A DNA stretch of 64,000 nt from positions 8,994,494 to 9,058,493 of the forward strand of contig NC_135552.1 in assembly GCF_964340395.1 (NCBI RefSeq), in the 5' to 3' direction. Origin of the DNA: Glandiceps talaboti (Eukaryota; Hemichordata; Enteropneusta; Spengelidae). Under the pieces are notes generated by a model, which made no database searches, had not been told where the DNA came from, and saw only the letters and a program-made list of their open reading frames with translations. Shown piece after piece: positions 10,080 to 21,888 of this stretch. Within the stretch, counting starts at the first letter, position 1. Each line of letters starts with the position of its first letter. Position numbers and translations under genes: made by a program.

Positions 10080-12045
10080 TTCTATATGTTACATGGTCAC
10101 TATAACGTGTATATATTTTGAGACTGAGTATTAAAACTTTACATTATGACCACAATTAAACGATGTATCATAGTTGTGATTGTATTTTTACTGATCTTTG
10201 TCACGTGATCTGGTATCGCAAACATTTGAACAGAGTCTTGTTTGTCTCTAGCTTCTTATTCAACCCTTCGTCAAATCGAATATCCTATATATATTAAACC
10301 CCAAGACGAACCCAGATCACTGAGTTCATTTCTTTGGTTTGAGGATAAGTTTTTGATTTTGACTGCCGTATTGGATCCGAGACAAGATGGGGTTCAACTT
10401 TCATAAATATCAAGTCGAGGCGAACATACTGGTAACTCCTAATCCCCCCACCCTGCAATATAATGTACGCTCCCTTCCATGTAAGACAAAACACCAAAGG
10501 AGAATACCCCTCGGAATTTAAGTAGCCTGAATAATCCAAAAATCTTTGCCATATGCGAGAGTTTGTTCCATATATATACAGAGACTAGAGGCTGTATGAG
10601 TGGTCAATTCAGTCATGTGGCATAAGGATTTTTCTCAAAAGAAAACCCATTCATTTTCTGTTAACGTGAATGAAAGCTTACTCCGGTAGACGATCTGTTG
10701 TGTGGTAATAGTATTATTACAAGTACGTGATCTATTAATGGCCGCGAATATGTGCTAGGCTTTATGCCCCACCAATCTACACAATGTTTTAGGAAGTTGA
10801 TGAGGCATGTTGTTGTCTTGTGTTTCTCGATTGCCTGGATCGCTTGCTGTTTGAAATGAAGTTTTGATAGATTTATTTATAAGAGCCTGGCAGACCGGGC
10901 TGACAGACAGATCACGAAAGTAAATTATTTATAATAGGACCTCGCATGTATTGGATGATCTTGTCATGACAGAGTCGTCTCGTTTACACTAGCCCAGTAC
11001 TTCAGCCGCCATCGCCAGATATAAAATAGTCACATGCAGGTGAGGAAGAATTAGGAGACTCATCACGGGACTTCTACATCAACCAAAGCCGCGGCAATGA
11101 CACCATACCACAGGAATGTTCTGCCCAAGTAAAAGTGAAACCATTTTGATGTAGGACACTGAAAATGTCTTGAACATGTTGTTCAGTGTGTGAAAGCATG
11201 AGTGACAACAGTGTCATGCATGCCCTGAGGTAGATGCTAGACGTAGAACTCCCTATATTAGGAGCGCCTGACTGTAGTGACTCGTAGTGTTCTTCCGAAA
11301 GATCAACGTTGGTGGCGGCATTCGTCAACCCCCATATCTATAATCTTTATGTCAATGTAAAGGAGAGGTAACCAATTCAGAACGATAAAGTAAACACTAT
11401 ATACAAACGAAAATATGCAAAAGATATACGGTAAATAAGGAATTATAACTACATTCCTACACTATTCATGTCACTGACACGGTAGTGTTCTATATCTCTG
11501 GGAATATGAGCAAATTTGATTGTATTCCCCTTCGATTCCGATGAGCTGTATTTAGTAGTTCATGGGGAGATCGAGAAGTAGCCCATAATAATTGTGAATA
11601 TTTGTCTTTTATTTTTCATAAACAATGACGAAGTCAGCATCTAAATAAGACACCAATTTCTGTGTATGATCTACCGTAACTCTAGACTTGCGCGTCTACG
11701 GCCTTTTTTTCTATCTTTATGCGAATAACAAATTTCTTCTTTTCCTTTTGTGTGATAATAGTTATCCGAGTGAGTGATTTCGAAACAGTGGTGAGATCAC
11801 ACGTAGCCTAACCCTTGTTTTGGTAACTGGGAAAAGCATTTTAACCCAAAATTTGAAATGAATAACAATTTCAAAAAAACACAACAAATTTCTCAAGTGA
11901 CTCGCACCAGCCTCGCCTACCATAACCCTAACATACAGCAAAAACCTTTCCGGACAGAACTGGCGCGCTTGGCCTATTCTTGCAAGAATAAGAGGACAAT
12001 AGTTCACATAAAGTCCAACTATTTACGTCAGAGAATATTGGAGGA
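10080..12045. other. Intergenic, weak minus-strand frame only
   Basis: No firm gene. A minus-strand frame from about 11340 to 11074 follows a TAG acceptor-like site and reads like ordinary protein (contains SSIYLRACMTLLSLMLSHTE), but it lacks an ATG, a good polypyrimidine tract and any family match. A plus-strand CCATTCATTTT-type AT-rich stretch and other frames here look like noise. Confidence 0.4.
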
Positions 12046-12062
12046 TGCAGTGGTATAGGTAG

Positions 12063-12100
12063 TTCTCTTTTTGGAGGATGTGGTGGCCCTGAAAAGGGCC
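12063..12100 (-). terminator. Histone 3' stem-loop and downstream element
   Basis: On the minus strand GGCCCTTTTCAGGGCC (12085-12100) followed by ACCACA is the canonical replication-dependent histone stem-loop bound by SLBP. AAAAAGAGAA about 12 bases further on is the purine-rich downstream element that pairs with U7 snRNA. The stem-loop lies 29 bases after the H3 stop, as is usual. Confidence 0.95.
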
Positions 12101-12129
12101 GTTTGCTTTGTGTATGCTAGGCACACTTC

Positions 12130-12609
<480 letters not shown>

Positions 12610-12618
12610 TCATCAGGG

Positions 12619-12748
12619 TTTATAAATCCCACGCTTTTACTGTAGTTAAAGGTGATTGGTTAAATCAGCTACATGAACTTCTCATGATTGGTCAATTTAC
12701 TGACAGTCAGAAAAAAATGCGATCACAATGAAAGTAACTGGTGATTGG
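12619..12748 (-). promoter_or_regulatory. H3 promoter: TATA box and three CCAAT boxes
   Basis: Minus-strand ATTTATAAA at 12619-12627, about 80 bp upstream of the ATG, and CCAAT boxes (ATTGG on the plus strand) at 12655-12659, 12687-12691 and 12744-12748. This is the usual layout of S-phase histone promoters. The block is duplicated next to the H3 relic at 18742-18873. Confidence 0.85.
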
Positions 12749-12749
12749 T

Positions 12750-13829
12750 CAATTAATGCATTTTAATGAGTACCTCATGATCCTGGATTTGCAGGTGTCA
12801 CAATTCCATGTCAGAACAATAGACCATACTCAATCCGTTGTCACACACACAAGGAAAACAATGACCATTGTCCCCATGTCGCGTCATGTTGCGTTGGAAA
12901 TTATTGATAGTCCAGTTTCATGGAAGTATAAAACTACCTGAGCAAGACACTCGAGCTCAGAACTGAAAAAAATAAAATCAAGTAAATAAAAAAAAATCTA
13001 CCCATCCCATCTATTCTAAAATTGAGCGTAATCGGAACCGCCCAATTTTTGTGTTTGTGTTCTTTTTTTTCAATTATTCAACAATCATATCGACAAAATG
13101 GGTCGACAGCAGACTAGATATACAGTTTGCACACCAGTACCCCATGCCAGTGCCGCACAATTCTCCTTACGTCCAATGCCAGCAGTGAAAAGCTAGGTGG
13201 GCTTGGGTAACCGCAACGACACAACTTTTCAGGCCTAATAAAATCCCTTGAAAATACCTTTTCTTATAGATAATATGCATACCTTCCCAAATCAGTGGAA
13301 ATTAGATCCAGGCAGTACATAAAATCCATCTTTATTTAGTGGAAATTAAATCTGTTGAAAGTATTTAATACCCATAATATGTCACGGTATGATTAATTTA
13401 TCCACAAGGTTAACATTGAATGACAGGGACAGTGAAAACAAATATACCATTTCGAAATTTCGAGAAATAAACATGAGAACTTGAAAGTTTCACGAGATCT
13501 TGAAATAAGATAATGACATTTTTTTAAAATCTAAATCTTTACATGAAGACAAGAAACCATGATGACGTACGGGATGTTTTTTTTTGCTTTGAAATTCACT
13601 GAGTTCACATGATGAAATGGTAAGGGTATCTCTTGATGTCGAAATTATTATCTTTTATTTTTGAAAACAAAATAGTAAATTCCAATAAATTAACTAACTA
13701 ACTTAAGTTGTTATGTCCTGGAAAGTCTGCCAACACGGGAATTCGAAACAAAATACTTGGGTGTAACACATTTCGATGCTAATAACATCTACTATAGTAT
13801 TTGGATAGAACTTGAATGGGTATGGTCTA
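12750..13829. other. Upstream flank of H3 and unannotated sequence
   Basis: 12750-12930 is the distal H3 upstream region, shared with the copy at 18880-19056. Beyond that no gene is visible. An AATAAA lies in cctaataaaatccc near 13235, without an associated ORF. Confidence 0.5.
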
Positions 13830-13869
13830 ACCATAGACAATAGAGAGGGACCTCTCTATTGTCTATGGT
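13830..13869. repeat. Near-perfect palindrome with a third direct copy
   Basis: Two 19-bp arms (13830-13848, accatagacaatagagagg, and its complement 13851-13869) are separated by only 2 bp. The same 19-mer recurs at 13924-13942. The arms could form a cruciform or a tight RNA hairpin; the origin (foldback element end or small-RNA hairpin) is unknown. Confidence 0.85.
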
Positions 13870-15317
13870 CTAACTTGATGTGAGTGCAGCGCACTCAGTG
13901 GTGAGAATGGAGCTGTGAGCCAAACCATAGACAATAGAGAGGCTATGGCCAAACTATGATACAACTAGCGATAATTGTACCTTGGAGTAAGTACTAGTAT
14001 ACTGCACTGAGCTAGCTATAACAATGTTAATGTCGGTGCATGTATTCGATACACTACAAAGGGTCAATGGCTTTGTTAGCGAAAAAGAAATATTAATATA
14101 GACCTCAAGGTTACTTGACTTTTCCTGGCTGCCGTCCTCAGCCCACGAAATGCGAAATTTACTTTTAAAATTCTGATTCTTCTGGCGAGTTTTCTTTTCA
14201 CAATTGTAAACTTTTGATGTAACATACTTCATGGTTACTAAAAGAGTCCGACTTCAATTTTTGTTCTTGTACCCGTCGTATTCTACCTAGAAATAACGCA
14301 AATGTATGTTACATCATATTCAAGTCGTGAATGAGAAATCACATGCATACAATCCATGTATTAGCGCCCTCTATCAGACCTTTCGTTCGAAGGGCGCCCG
14401 TTCGGTTGAAAATAGGTTTAAAAAGTAAAAAAAATGTAAGTATATTTGTAAATGCTGGTGATATTTCCATTTCATAATCATGTTTTCAGTCTGAATGACT
14501 TGGAAATGGTAATTAAAGTAAGAAGCTTAAAGACCACTTTGAACCATTAGTTTTATTAAAGATTCGAAAATTTGAGCAATAAACAATTTTCTATCATATA
14601 CGGGCTCGTGGTGTCGCTATATCGTGCAATCAGCGGTGACGTTGTATGATATTTTCTACTCGTACCATCAATTGTTAATCATTATAATAATATTACTATT
14701 AAAGTAAGGCCTAACCAAAAAATTGTGTGGTTCTGATAACGCTCAATTTTAGAATAGGTAGGTAGATTACTTTATATTTGTAGATCAGGTAGTTATGTTT
14801 TCCGCTGTTTTCCATATATCTGTGTTATTGGTTTCTTCTCATCGGATGTAAAGCCATTACAGATTGGAAGAAGATATTTATATTGTCTCCTCAAGTTGAT
14901 GGCAATTTTCACATCTACTATTTCTTGCGAGACCAACATTTTCGCGATTTTATTATCTTTTTGGCAGTGAAGAACTAGGGGGGTCGGGTAACCTGAACCA
15001 AAACAGCTTTTTGAGAACCATAGAATTAAATACGGACTTTTACTGCAATTTTCTGTACTATAAATGAGTTTGTCCACTTGTCTTTGGTTTGTTGTATCCA
15101 GCGCTCGATTTGTATATAAATTTGTTAAAACAAAATATACAGGAAAAGTATACATAACGGAGCCTTCAGTAATTGCATGGGGGATCAACCTGTGGCATAA
15201 TATGTACCTACCTCTAAGTTGTCCGTTTATCTGAAAAATGGCAATCCCTCAAGTTCCTGTTTCTAAATATGACCCTCCCTGTCCAAGAATTTCAATAGAA
15301 AAACATTTTTAACACCG

Positions 15318-15490
15318 CCTAGCCTCTCTGTGGCGCCGTTGTTGAAGCTCAGGTTTAGCAGTCAGGACTGAGTCCCAGGTTCGAATCCCATATTGAACAG
15401 AGACAGGGAATTTTTCTCTAGTAAGACCCCCACCACATTGATAGTTTTAAACGAATCTCCCCTTATCACCCCCATGTTAGATTTGGTAAC
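15318..15490 (+). mobile_element. tRNA-derived SINE, array copy 1
   Basis: An A-box-like tggcgccgttgttgaagc (15331-15348) and a perfect B box GGTTCGAATCC (15378-15388) stand about 30 bp apart, the internal Pol III promoter layout of tRNA-derived SINEs. There is no intact tRNA cloverleaf. The body is C-rich and ends near ggtaacgat, just before the histone 3'-end fragment. Confidence 0.65.
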
Positions 15491-15503
15491 GATAGTGGTA
15501 TAG

Positions 15504-15545
15504 GTAGTTCTCTTTTTGGAGGATGTGGTGGCCCTGAAAAGGGCC
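15504..15545 (-). terminator. Orphan histone stem-loop and HDE, array copy 1
   Basis: A perfect minus-strand GGCCCTTTTCAGGGCC (15530-15545) with ACCACA and the U7-type AAAAAGAGAA element, but no histone coding sequence upstream. A minus-strand transcript entering from the right could in principle be processed here. Confidence 0.85.
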
Positions 15546-16743
15546 GTTTGGTTTGTGTATGCTACGAAATGCGAAATGCGAAATTTACTTTTAAAATTCT
15601 GATTCTTCTGGCGAGTTTTCTTTTCACGATTGTAAACTTTTGATGTAACATACTTCATGGTTACTAAAAGAGTCCGACTTCAATTTTTGTTCTTGTACCC
15701 GTCGTATTCTACCTAGAAATAACGCAAATGTATGTTACATCATATTCAAGTCGTGAATGAGAAATCACATGCATACAATCCATGTATTAGCGCCCTCTAT
15801 CAGACCTTTCGTTCGAAGGGCGCCCGTTCGGTTGAAAATAGGTTTAAAAAGTAAAAAAAATGTAAGTATATTTGTAAATGCTGGTGATATTTCCATTTCA
15901 TAATCATGTTTTCAGTCTGAATGACTTGGAAATGGTAATTAAAGTAAGAAGCTTAAAGACCACTTTGAACCATTAGTTTTATTAAAGATTCGAAAATTTG
16001 AGCAATAAACAATTTTCTATCATATACGGGCTCGTGGTGTCGCTATATCGTGCAATCAGCGGTGACGTTGTATGATATTTTCTACTCGTACCATCAATTG
16101 TTAATCATTATAATAATATTACTATTAAAGTAAGGCCTAACCAAAAAATTGTGTGGTTCTGATAACGCTCAATTTTAGAATAGGTAGGTAGATTACTTTA
16201 TATTTGTAGATCAGGTAGTTATGTTTTCCGCTGTTTTCCATATATCTGTGTTATTGGTTTCTTCTCATCGGATGTAAAGCCATTACAGATTGGAAGAAGA
16301 TATTTATATTGTCTCCTCAAGTTGATGGCAATTTTCACATCTACTATTTCTTGCGAGACCAACATTTTCGCGATTTTATTATCTTTTTGGCAGTGAAGAA
16401 CTAGGGGGGTCGGGTAACCTGAACCAAAACAGCTTTTTGAGAACCATAGAATTAAATACGGACTTTTACTGCAATTTTCTGTACTATAAATGAGTTTGTC
16501 CACTTGTCTTTGGTTTGTTGTATCCAGCGCTCGATTTGTATATAAATTTGTTAAAACAAAATATACAGGAAAAGTATACATAACGGAGCCTTCAGTAATT
16601 GCATGGGGGATCAACCTGTGGCATAATATGTACCTACCTCTAAGTTGTCCGTTTATCTGAAAAATGGCAATCCCTCAAGTTCCTGTTTCTAAATATGACC
16701 CTCCCTGTCCAAGAATTTCAATAGAAAAACATTTTTAACACCG

Positions 16744-16916
16744 CCTAGCCTCTCTGTGGCGCCGTTGTTGAAGCTCAGGTTTAGCAGTCAGGACTGAGTC
16801 CCAGGTTCGAATCCCATATTGAACAGAGACAGGGAATTTTTCTCTAGTAAGACCCCCACCACATTGATAGTTTTAAACGAATCTCCCCTTATCACCCCCA
16901 TGTTAGATTTGGTAAC
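16744..16916 (+). mobile_element. tRNA-derived SINE, array copy 2
   Basis: Identical to the copy 1 SINE head; B box at 16804-16814. Part of the tandem unit rather than an independent insertion. Confidence 0.65.
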
Positions 16917-16929
16917 GATAGTGGTATAG

Positions 16930-16971
16930 GTAGTTCTCTTTTTGGAGGATGTGGTGGCCCTGAAAAGGGCC
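16930..16971 (-). terminator. Orphan histone stem-loop and HDE, array copy 2
   Basis: Second orphan copy of the H3 3'-end signal (stem-loop 16956-16971), 1426 bp from the first. Confidence 0.85.
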
Positions 16972-18169
16972 GTTTGGTTTGTGTATGCTACGAAATGCGA
17001 AATGCGAAATTTACTTTTAAAATTCTGATTCTTCTGGCGAGTTTTCTTTTCACAATTGTAAACTTTTGATGTAACATACTTCATGGTTACTAAAAGAGTC
17101 CGACTTCAATTTTTGTTCTTGTACCCGTCGTATTCTACCTAGAAATAACGCAAATGTATGTTACATCATATTCAAGTCGTGAATGAGAAATCACATGCAT
17201 ACAATCCATGTATTAGCGCCCTCTATCAGACCTTTCGTTCGAAGGGCGCCCGTTCGGTTGAAAATAGGTTTAAAAAGTAAAAAAAATGTAAGTATATTTG
17301 TAAATGCTGGTGATATTTCCATTTCATAATCATGTTTTCAGTCTGAATGACTTGGAAATGGTAATTAAAGTAAGAAGCTTAAAGACCACTTTGAACCATT
17401 AGTTTTATTAAAGATTCGAAAATTTGAGCAATAAACAATTTTCTATCATATACGGGCTCGTGGTGTCGCTATATCGTGCAATCAGCGGTGACGTTGTATG
17501 ATATTTTCTACTCGTACCATCAATTGTTAATCATTATAATAATATTACTATTAAAGTAAGGCCTAACCAAAAAATTGTGTGGTTCTGATAACGCTCAATT
17601 TTAGAATAGGTAGGTAGATTACTTTATATTTGTAGATCAGGTAGTTATGTTTTCCGCTGTTTTCCATATATCTGTGTTATTGGTTTCTTCTCATCGGATG
17701 TAAAGCCATTACAGATTGGAAGAAGATATTTATATTGTCTCCTCAAGTTGATGGCAATTTTCACATCTACTATTTCTTGCGAGACCAACATTTTCGCGAT
17801 TTTATTATCTTTTTGGCAGTGAAGAACTAGGGGGGTCGGGTAACCTGAACCAAAACAGCTTTTTGAGAACCATAGAATTAAATACGGACTTTTACTGCAA
17901 TTTTCTGTACTATAAATGAGTTTGTCCACTTGTCTTTGGTTTGTTGTATCCAGCGCTCGATTTGTATATAAATTTGTTAAAACAAAATATACAGGAAAAG
18001 TATACATAACGGAGCCTTCAGTAATTGCATGGGGGATCAACCTGTGGCATAATATGTACCTACCTCTAAGTTGTCCGTTTATCTGAAAAATGGCAATCCC
18101 TCAAGTTCCTGTTTCTAAATATGACCCTCCCTGTCCAAGAATTTCAATAGAAAAACATTTTTAACACCG

Positions 18170-18342
18170 CCTAGCCTCTCTGTGGCGCCGTTGTTGAAGC
18201 TCAGGTTTAGCAGTCAGGACTGAGTCCCAGGTTCGAATCCCATATTGAACAGAGACAGGGAATTTTTCTCTAGTAAGACCCCCACCACATTGATAGTTTT
18301 AAACGAATCTCCCCTTATCACCCCCATGTTAGATTTGGTAAC
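18170..18342 (+). mobile_element. tRNA-derived SINE, array copy 3
   Basis: Third copy of the SINE head; B box at 18230-18240. It lies immediately downstream (in histone orientation) of the H3 relic's 3' end. Confidence 0.65.
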
Positions 18343-18355
18343 GATAGTGGTATAG

Positions 18356-18397
18356 GTAGTTCTCTTTTTGGAGGATGTGGTGGCCCTGAAAAGGGCC
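18356..18397 (-). terminator. Stem-loop and HDE of the H3 relic
   Basis: The third array copy of the histone 3'-end signal (stem-loop 18382-18397) is still attached to its histone body, 32 bases after the relic's stop codon. Confidence 0.85.
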
Positions 18398-18429
18398 GTT
18401 TGGTTTGTGTATGCTACTAGGCACACTTC

Positions 18430-18672
18430 TTAGGCACACTCGCCACGAATACGGCGGGCAAGTTGGATATCCTTAGACATGATGGTGACACTCATGATAA
18501 GAATCTCAGTGCTCTTCTGGTAACGACGGATTTCACGGAGAGCAACGGTACCTGGTCTGTAACGATGTGGTTTCTTGACACCGCCAGTTGCTGGAGCACT
18601 CTTATGAGCAGCCTTGGTAGCAAGTTGTTTTCGTGGAGCTTTATCACAAGCTGTCTGCTTGAGATGTACCAT
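18430..18672 (-). pseudogene. H3-derived relic with deleted core, 80-codon ORF still open
   Basis: A minus-strand copy of H3 from ATG 18672 to the stop at 18430. It lacks about 50 residues of the histone fold (from after the ELLI region to before VTIMPKD), joined in frame through Met-Ser. It also lost about four tail residues (K9 region) and has several substitutions ([17 protein letters not shown]). It keeps most of the tail, the alphaN/alpha1 start and the C-terminal helix. Stem-loop, HDE, TATA and two of three CCAAT boxes are intact. It cannot form a normal H3-H4 pair, so it is probably a pseudogene, but the frame has no premature stop and a short histone-like peptide is possible. Confidence 0.85.
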
Positions 18673-18741
18673 GATGATTTTGGTGTATAGTAGTAGGAGA
18701 TACACTGTCTTTGTGTTTACCAATTTACTGTAAAGTCAGGG

Positions 18742-18873
18742 TTTATAAATCCCACGCCTTTACTGGAGTGGGAGGTGATTAGTTAAATGAGATACGTCAG
18801 CTTTTCATGATTGGTCAATTTACTGAAAGTCAGACAAAACATGTCAGCATATGTGAAAGTAGCTGGTGATTGG
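18742..18873 (-). promoter_or_regulatory. Duplicated H3 promoter of the relic
   Basis: ATTTATAAA at 18742-18750 and CCAAT boxes at 18810-18814 and 18869-18873 are retained. The proximal CCAAT has mutated (ATTAG instead of ATTGG). Similarity to the intact gene's upstream region runs on to about 19056. Confidence 0.75.
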
Positions 18874-19121
18874 TCAATTAATGCATTTTAATGAGTACCT
18901 CATGATCCTTTGTAGGTGTCACAATTCCATCTCAGAACAATAGACCATACTCGATCCGTTGTCGCATAGACAAGGAAAACAATGACCATTGTTTGTCCTT
19001 TTTGTTTGTCGCGTTGGAAATTATTGATAACCATAGTCCAGTTTCATGGAAGTACTGCGGATGGTACTTCCATGTCTAGTATCTACAAATCGACATTTTT
19101 TTTATTTCTTTGATGGTTGTA

Positions 19122-19131
<10 letters not shown>

Positions 19132-19210
<79 letters not shown>
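19132..19210. repeat. (AC)n microsatellite
   Basis: About 39 uninterrupted units followed by a CGCACG and tatacaca tail. Confidence 0.97.
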
Positions 19211-19215
<5 letters not shown>

Positions 19216-19475
19216 GCACGCATATACACACAAACACATATATGTCATATAAATGAGATAAACTAGTATTTTTGGATGCTTGGCTCATGCTTTGCAAAGC
19301 TGCCTCAATAGGCTCAACCATGGATGTATCAGGGCAGATCCATGGCCCAATGCATCATGCTAATTATCGCTTATGTCCAGTCACGTGACCCAAAATGGAA
19401 ATCAGAACCGTTGCTATTATTTGTAGTGTATTCCACTTTCTCCGTATGTGTTGAGTTTTATTTATACAGAAGTTC

Positions 19476-20574
19476 TCACGTGTGAGTTTCTATGATTTGT
19501 TTTTTCCATATTTTTTCAAGTCCTACTATTTTGAAGTCGGCAAGGGAGTGGTTGGCTGAGTTGAAGTGGTTTTGTATTAGTGATAAGTGATTCTGCATGC
19601 GGGTGTAGATGGTATCTCCCGTTTCTCCAACATGTATTATTTAAATTTCTTAAAAATGAGGAAAGAAAAGTGATCCTCGCGGCGGTAGTGAGCAGCCAAC
19701 TCATTTTTTAAAGCCTTACCTTTAAACCTAAGGATTTCAAATAGATTCACAGGTCTCCCTGGATAAAGGGTGGCCAACTTGGAATCGGTTATTAAAGCAA
19801 TGAAGATCATATAATTATGCATGTTATGGCGTGTTTCTTTCATTTATAGCAAACCCATATATTTTTTGTCCACACTTCTCACAATTTATACCATATATTA
19901 CGTTTGTTGTAGTTTATGTGTCCGAAGATTGTGTATTTTGTGTTGTTTGGGCCAGGTGAATTATGTCGTCGTTATAGTTTCAGTGCAGATTGCACATAAT
20001 GACGCTTTGCATAGGTGTGATCATTTACCTTGTTTGTTGAAAAGTCTGTTGTGTTTCTTGTGGATAAGGATAGATTCCAGATCTCGGGCTTTTCTCCATG
20101 CGATCATTGGTTGATCAGGGGAAAGCTCGTTGTTTGCATCTTTGTGATTCAATGTGTAGGATGTTAAGGTGTTTCTTCAGGATCTGTGATACCCTGGGCA
20201 GTGCGTTGGTGTATGTTACGAGGGAAAATTACTCTTCCTTCATGCTTGTTGTTTTTTCCTTTCTTTGATGTAAGAGATCTTGTCTGTTGATTTTGTACAC
20301 TTTCTTCAGTTATTGTTCTGTGTGTGTGTGTCTTTGCATCCCCTTCCTCATACAGCCATTGATTTCTGTCCATTCTTCAATATAGTCTTCGTTTGTTTTT
20401 GCCATACGTTGTTGTGAGTCCAGGAAAAATCCCCAGGTTATAAAGGTCCCTTCTAAGGTTTCTCTGTTGCCATGATGGTTCTTTTATCAGGGTAGTCTGT
20501 TGCTGTATATGATTAGAATGCATCGAATTAATACTGTACGTGTGTGTCCACTGGATGCATACAAAATTTAACAT
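19476..20574 (-). mobile_element. Decayed Penelope-like retroelement, C-terminal half
   Basis: Minus-strand fragments in element order: a linker or RT-thumb part (20125-20222, VTYTNALPRVSQILKKHLNI), the signature PMIAWRKARDLESIL (about 20055-20118), a CEKCGQKIY zinc-knuckle part (19850-19912), and the GIY-YIG endonuclease (19476-19637, HVGETGDTIYTRMQNHLSLI and HFNSANHSLADFKIVGLEKI). Frames shift and stops occur, and a segment of about 210 bp of unknown origin splits CxxC from GIY-YIG. Order and motifs match Penelope-like elements; the RT catalytic core is missing or unrecognisable. Confidence 0.8.
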
Positions 20575-21687
20575 TGATATGAAATCACGCCCTCAGGCGA
20601 TGTACTGGAAATGTATGAATGAAGCCAAAAAAGATACTGCATGATAAGTAGTTTCGGTTTGGGGAAAAGTTTGAATCACAAATGGAACATATATGAGAAT
20701 GTGTACCAAAGTGCATACTTGTTTTTTCAAAGTTCTTGTTTTCACGTTGGCATTTGTAATCTCTTCAGTAAAACATACATCCCTGAAGTACGTAAAATAA
20801 AATAGGAATTCTTTTGTTCAAACTTAAAGTGAACTTTTTAGACGGTTTCGTTTCCACTAAAAAGAAACCTTTACATTAAAATAAGTTTCGTAAGAGCCAA
20901 CAGATGTCCGACCTCCATTGATGTGTTATCTAGCGTCACCTTATTTTTATTTGGATCTGAAGTAATATGATGATTGGTTTCAATTGCCCGATATAGATAA
21001 TATGTAATATATCGGGCTTTCAGAAAACGTTAGGAGAGTTATTTTTTTAAATAAATAATTAAAAAAGTACTTTACTGCTAACAATACCTCATAAGGAATG
21101 TTTCATACAACATTTATGTTTATGATACTTTTAATATTAATCCGGCATGTGTATATGAAAAGTGCATGCAAAAGACTAAAGTTCTAAAAAAGACAAGAAA
21201 AAACACAACACGAAGAAAACTAATATGTGCCATACGTTTTATGTGACTCACCCACATGGAATATACACAGACTCATGATGAACCATATAATTTAGATTTA
21301 TCACAAAGATTGAACGCCTGACTAAATTGTGTATAGGAAATATCCTGATCAAGTGTGAGAAAGTTCAAACTTCTACAAGTGACTAGTATTTCGTTTCCAC
21401 ATGATATACATATTTACTACTGTGTTACTTCGATATTTTCTTTACTGGTGTTTATTGCCTACACGGACCATCCAATGGAAAGTATGTGCTGAATGCTTTC
21501 CGATTGATCGAGTTCTAAATGGCCGAATTATTAAGGAGCGAATAAAAACGCTTGTATAACCTCAGACCACTATGGTCTGTGATATAACCCATTGAGAAAC
21601 ATCAACCGTCGAGTTATAATAATACCGTTTGTACAATAATTTACAAGTTTTTAACAAAAATCCCCTTTCAATATATAACATATCCTG

Positions 21688-21689
<2 letters not shown>
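20575..21689. other. Intergenic, nothing recognised
   Basis: AT-rich sequence with no coding or RNA signal. A 21-bp-scale inverted pair around cgatatagataatatgtaatatatcg (20989-21014) could form a small hairpin. Confidence 0.5.

Positions 21690-21776
<87 letters not shown>
21690..21776. repeat. (AT)n microsatellite
   Basis: About 43 AT units. Confidence 0.97.
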
Positions 21777-21781
<5 letters not shown>

Positions 21782-21782
<1 letters not shown>

Positions 21783-21825
21783 TTTAAATGTGGGAGTTAT
21801 TTGACGTATAACAAAATAATTTGGC

Positions 21826-21888
<63 letters not shown>

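Larger units (their letters stand above)
14145..18416. repeat. Three tandem copies of a 1426-bp unit
   Basis: The copies run about 14145-15564, 15565-16990 and 16991-18416, with an exact 1426-bp offset throughout. They are almost identical; for example copy 2 has cacgattg where copies 1 and 3 have cacaattg. Each unit holds, in plus order, anonymous AT-rich sequence with an identical 131-codon minus-strand frame of no known family, a tRNA-derived SINE head, and about 70 bp of H3 3' end including stem-loop and HDE. The last unit continues into the H3 relic. The right breakpoint therefore lies between histone stop codon and stem-loop. Confidence 0.95.

Noticed and set aside
14793-15188. 131-codon minus-strand ORF conserved in all three array units
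   Set aside because: Its identity follows from the near-identical DNA copies, not from selection; it has no domain, TATA box or splice context.
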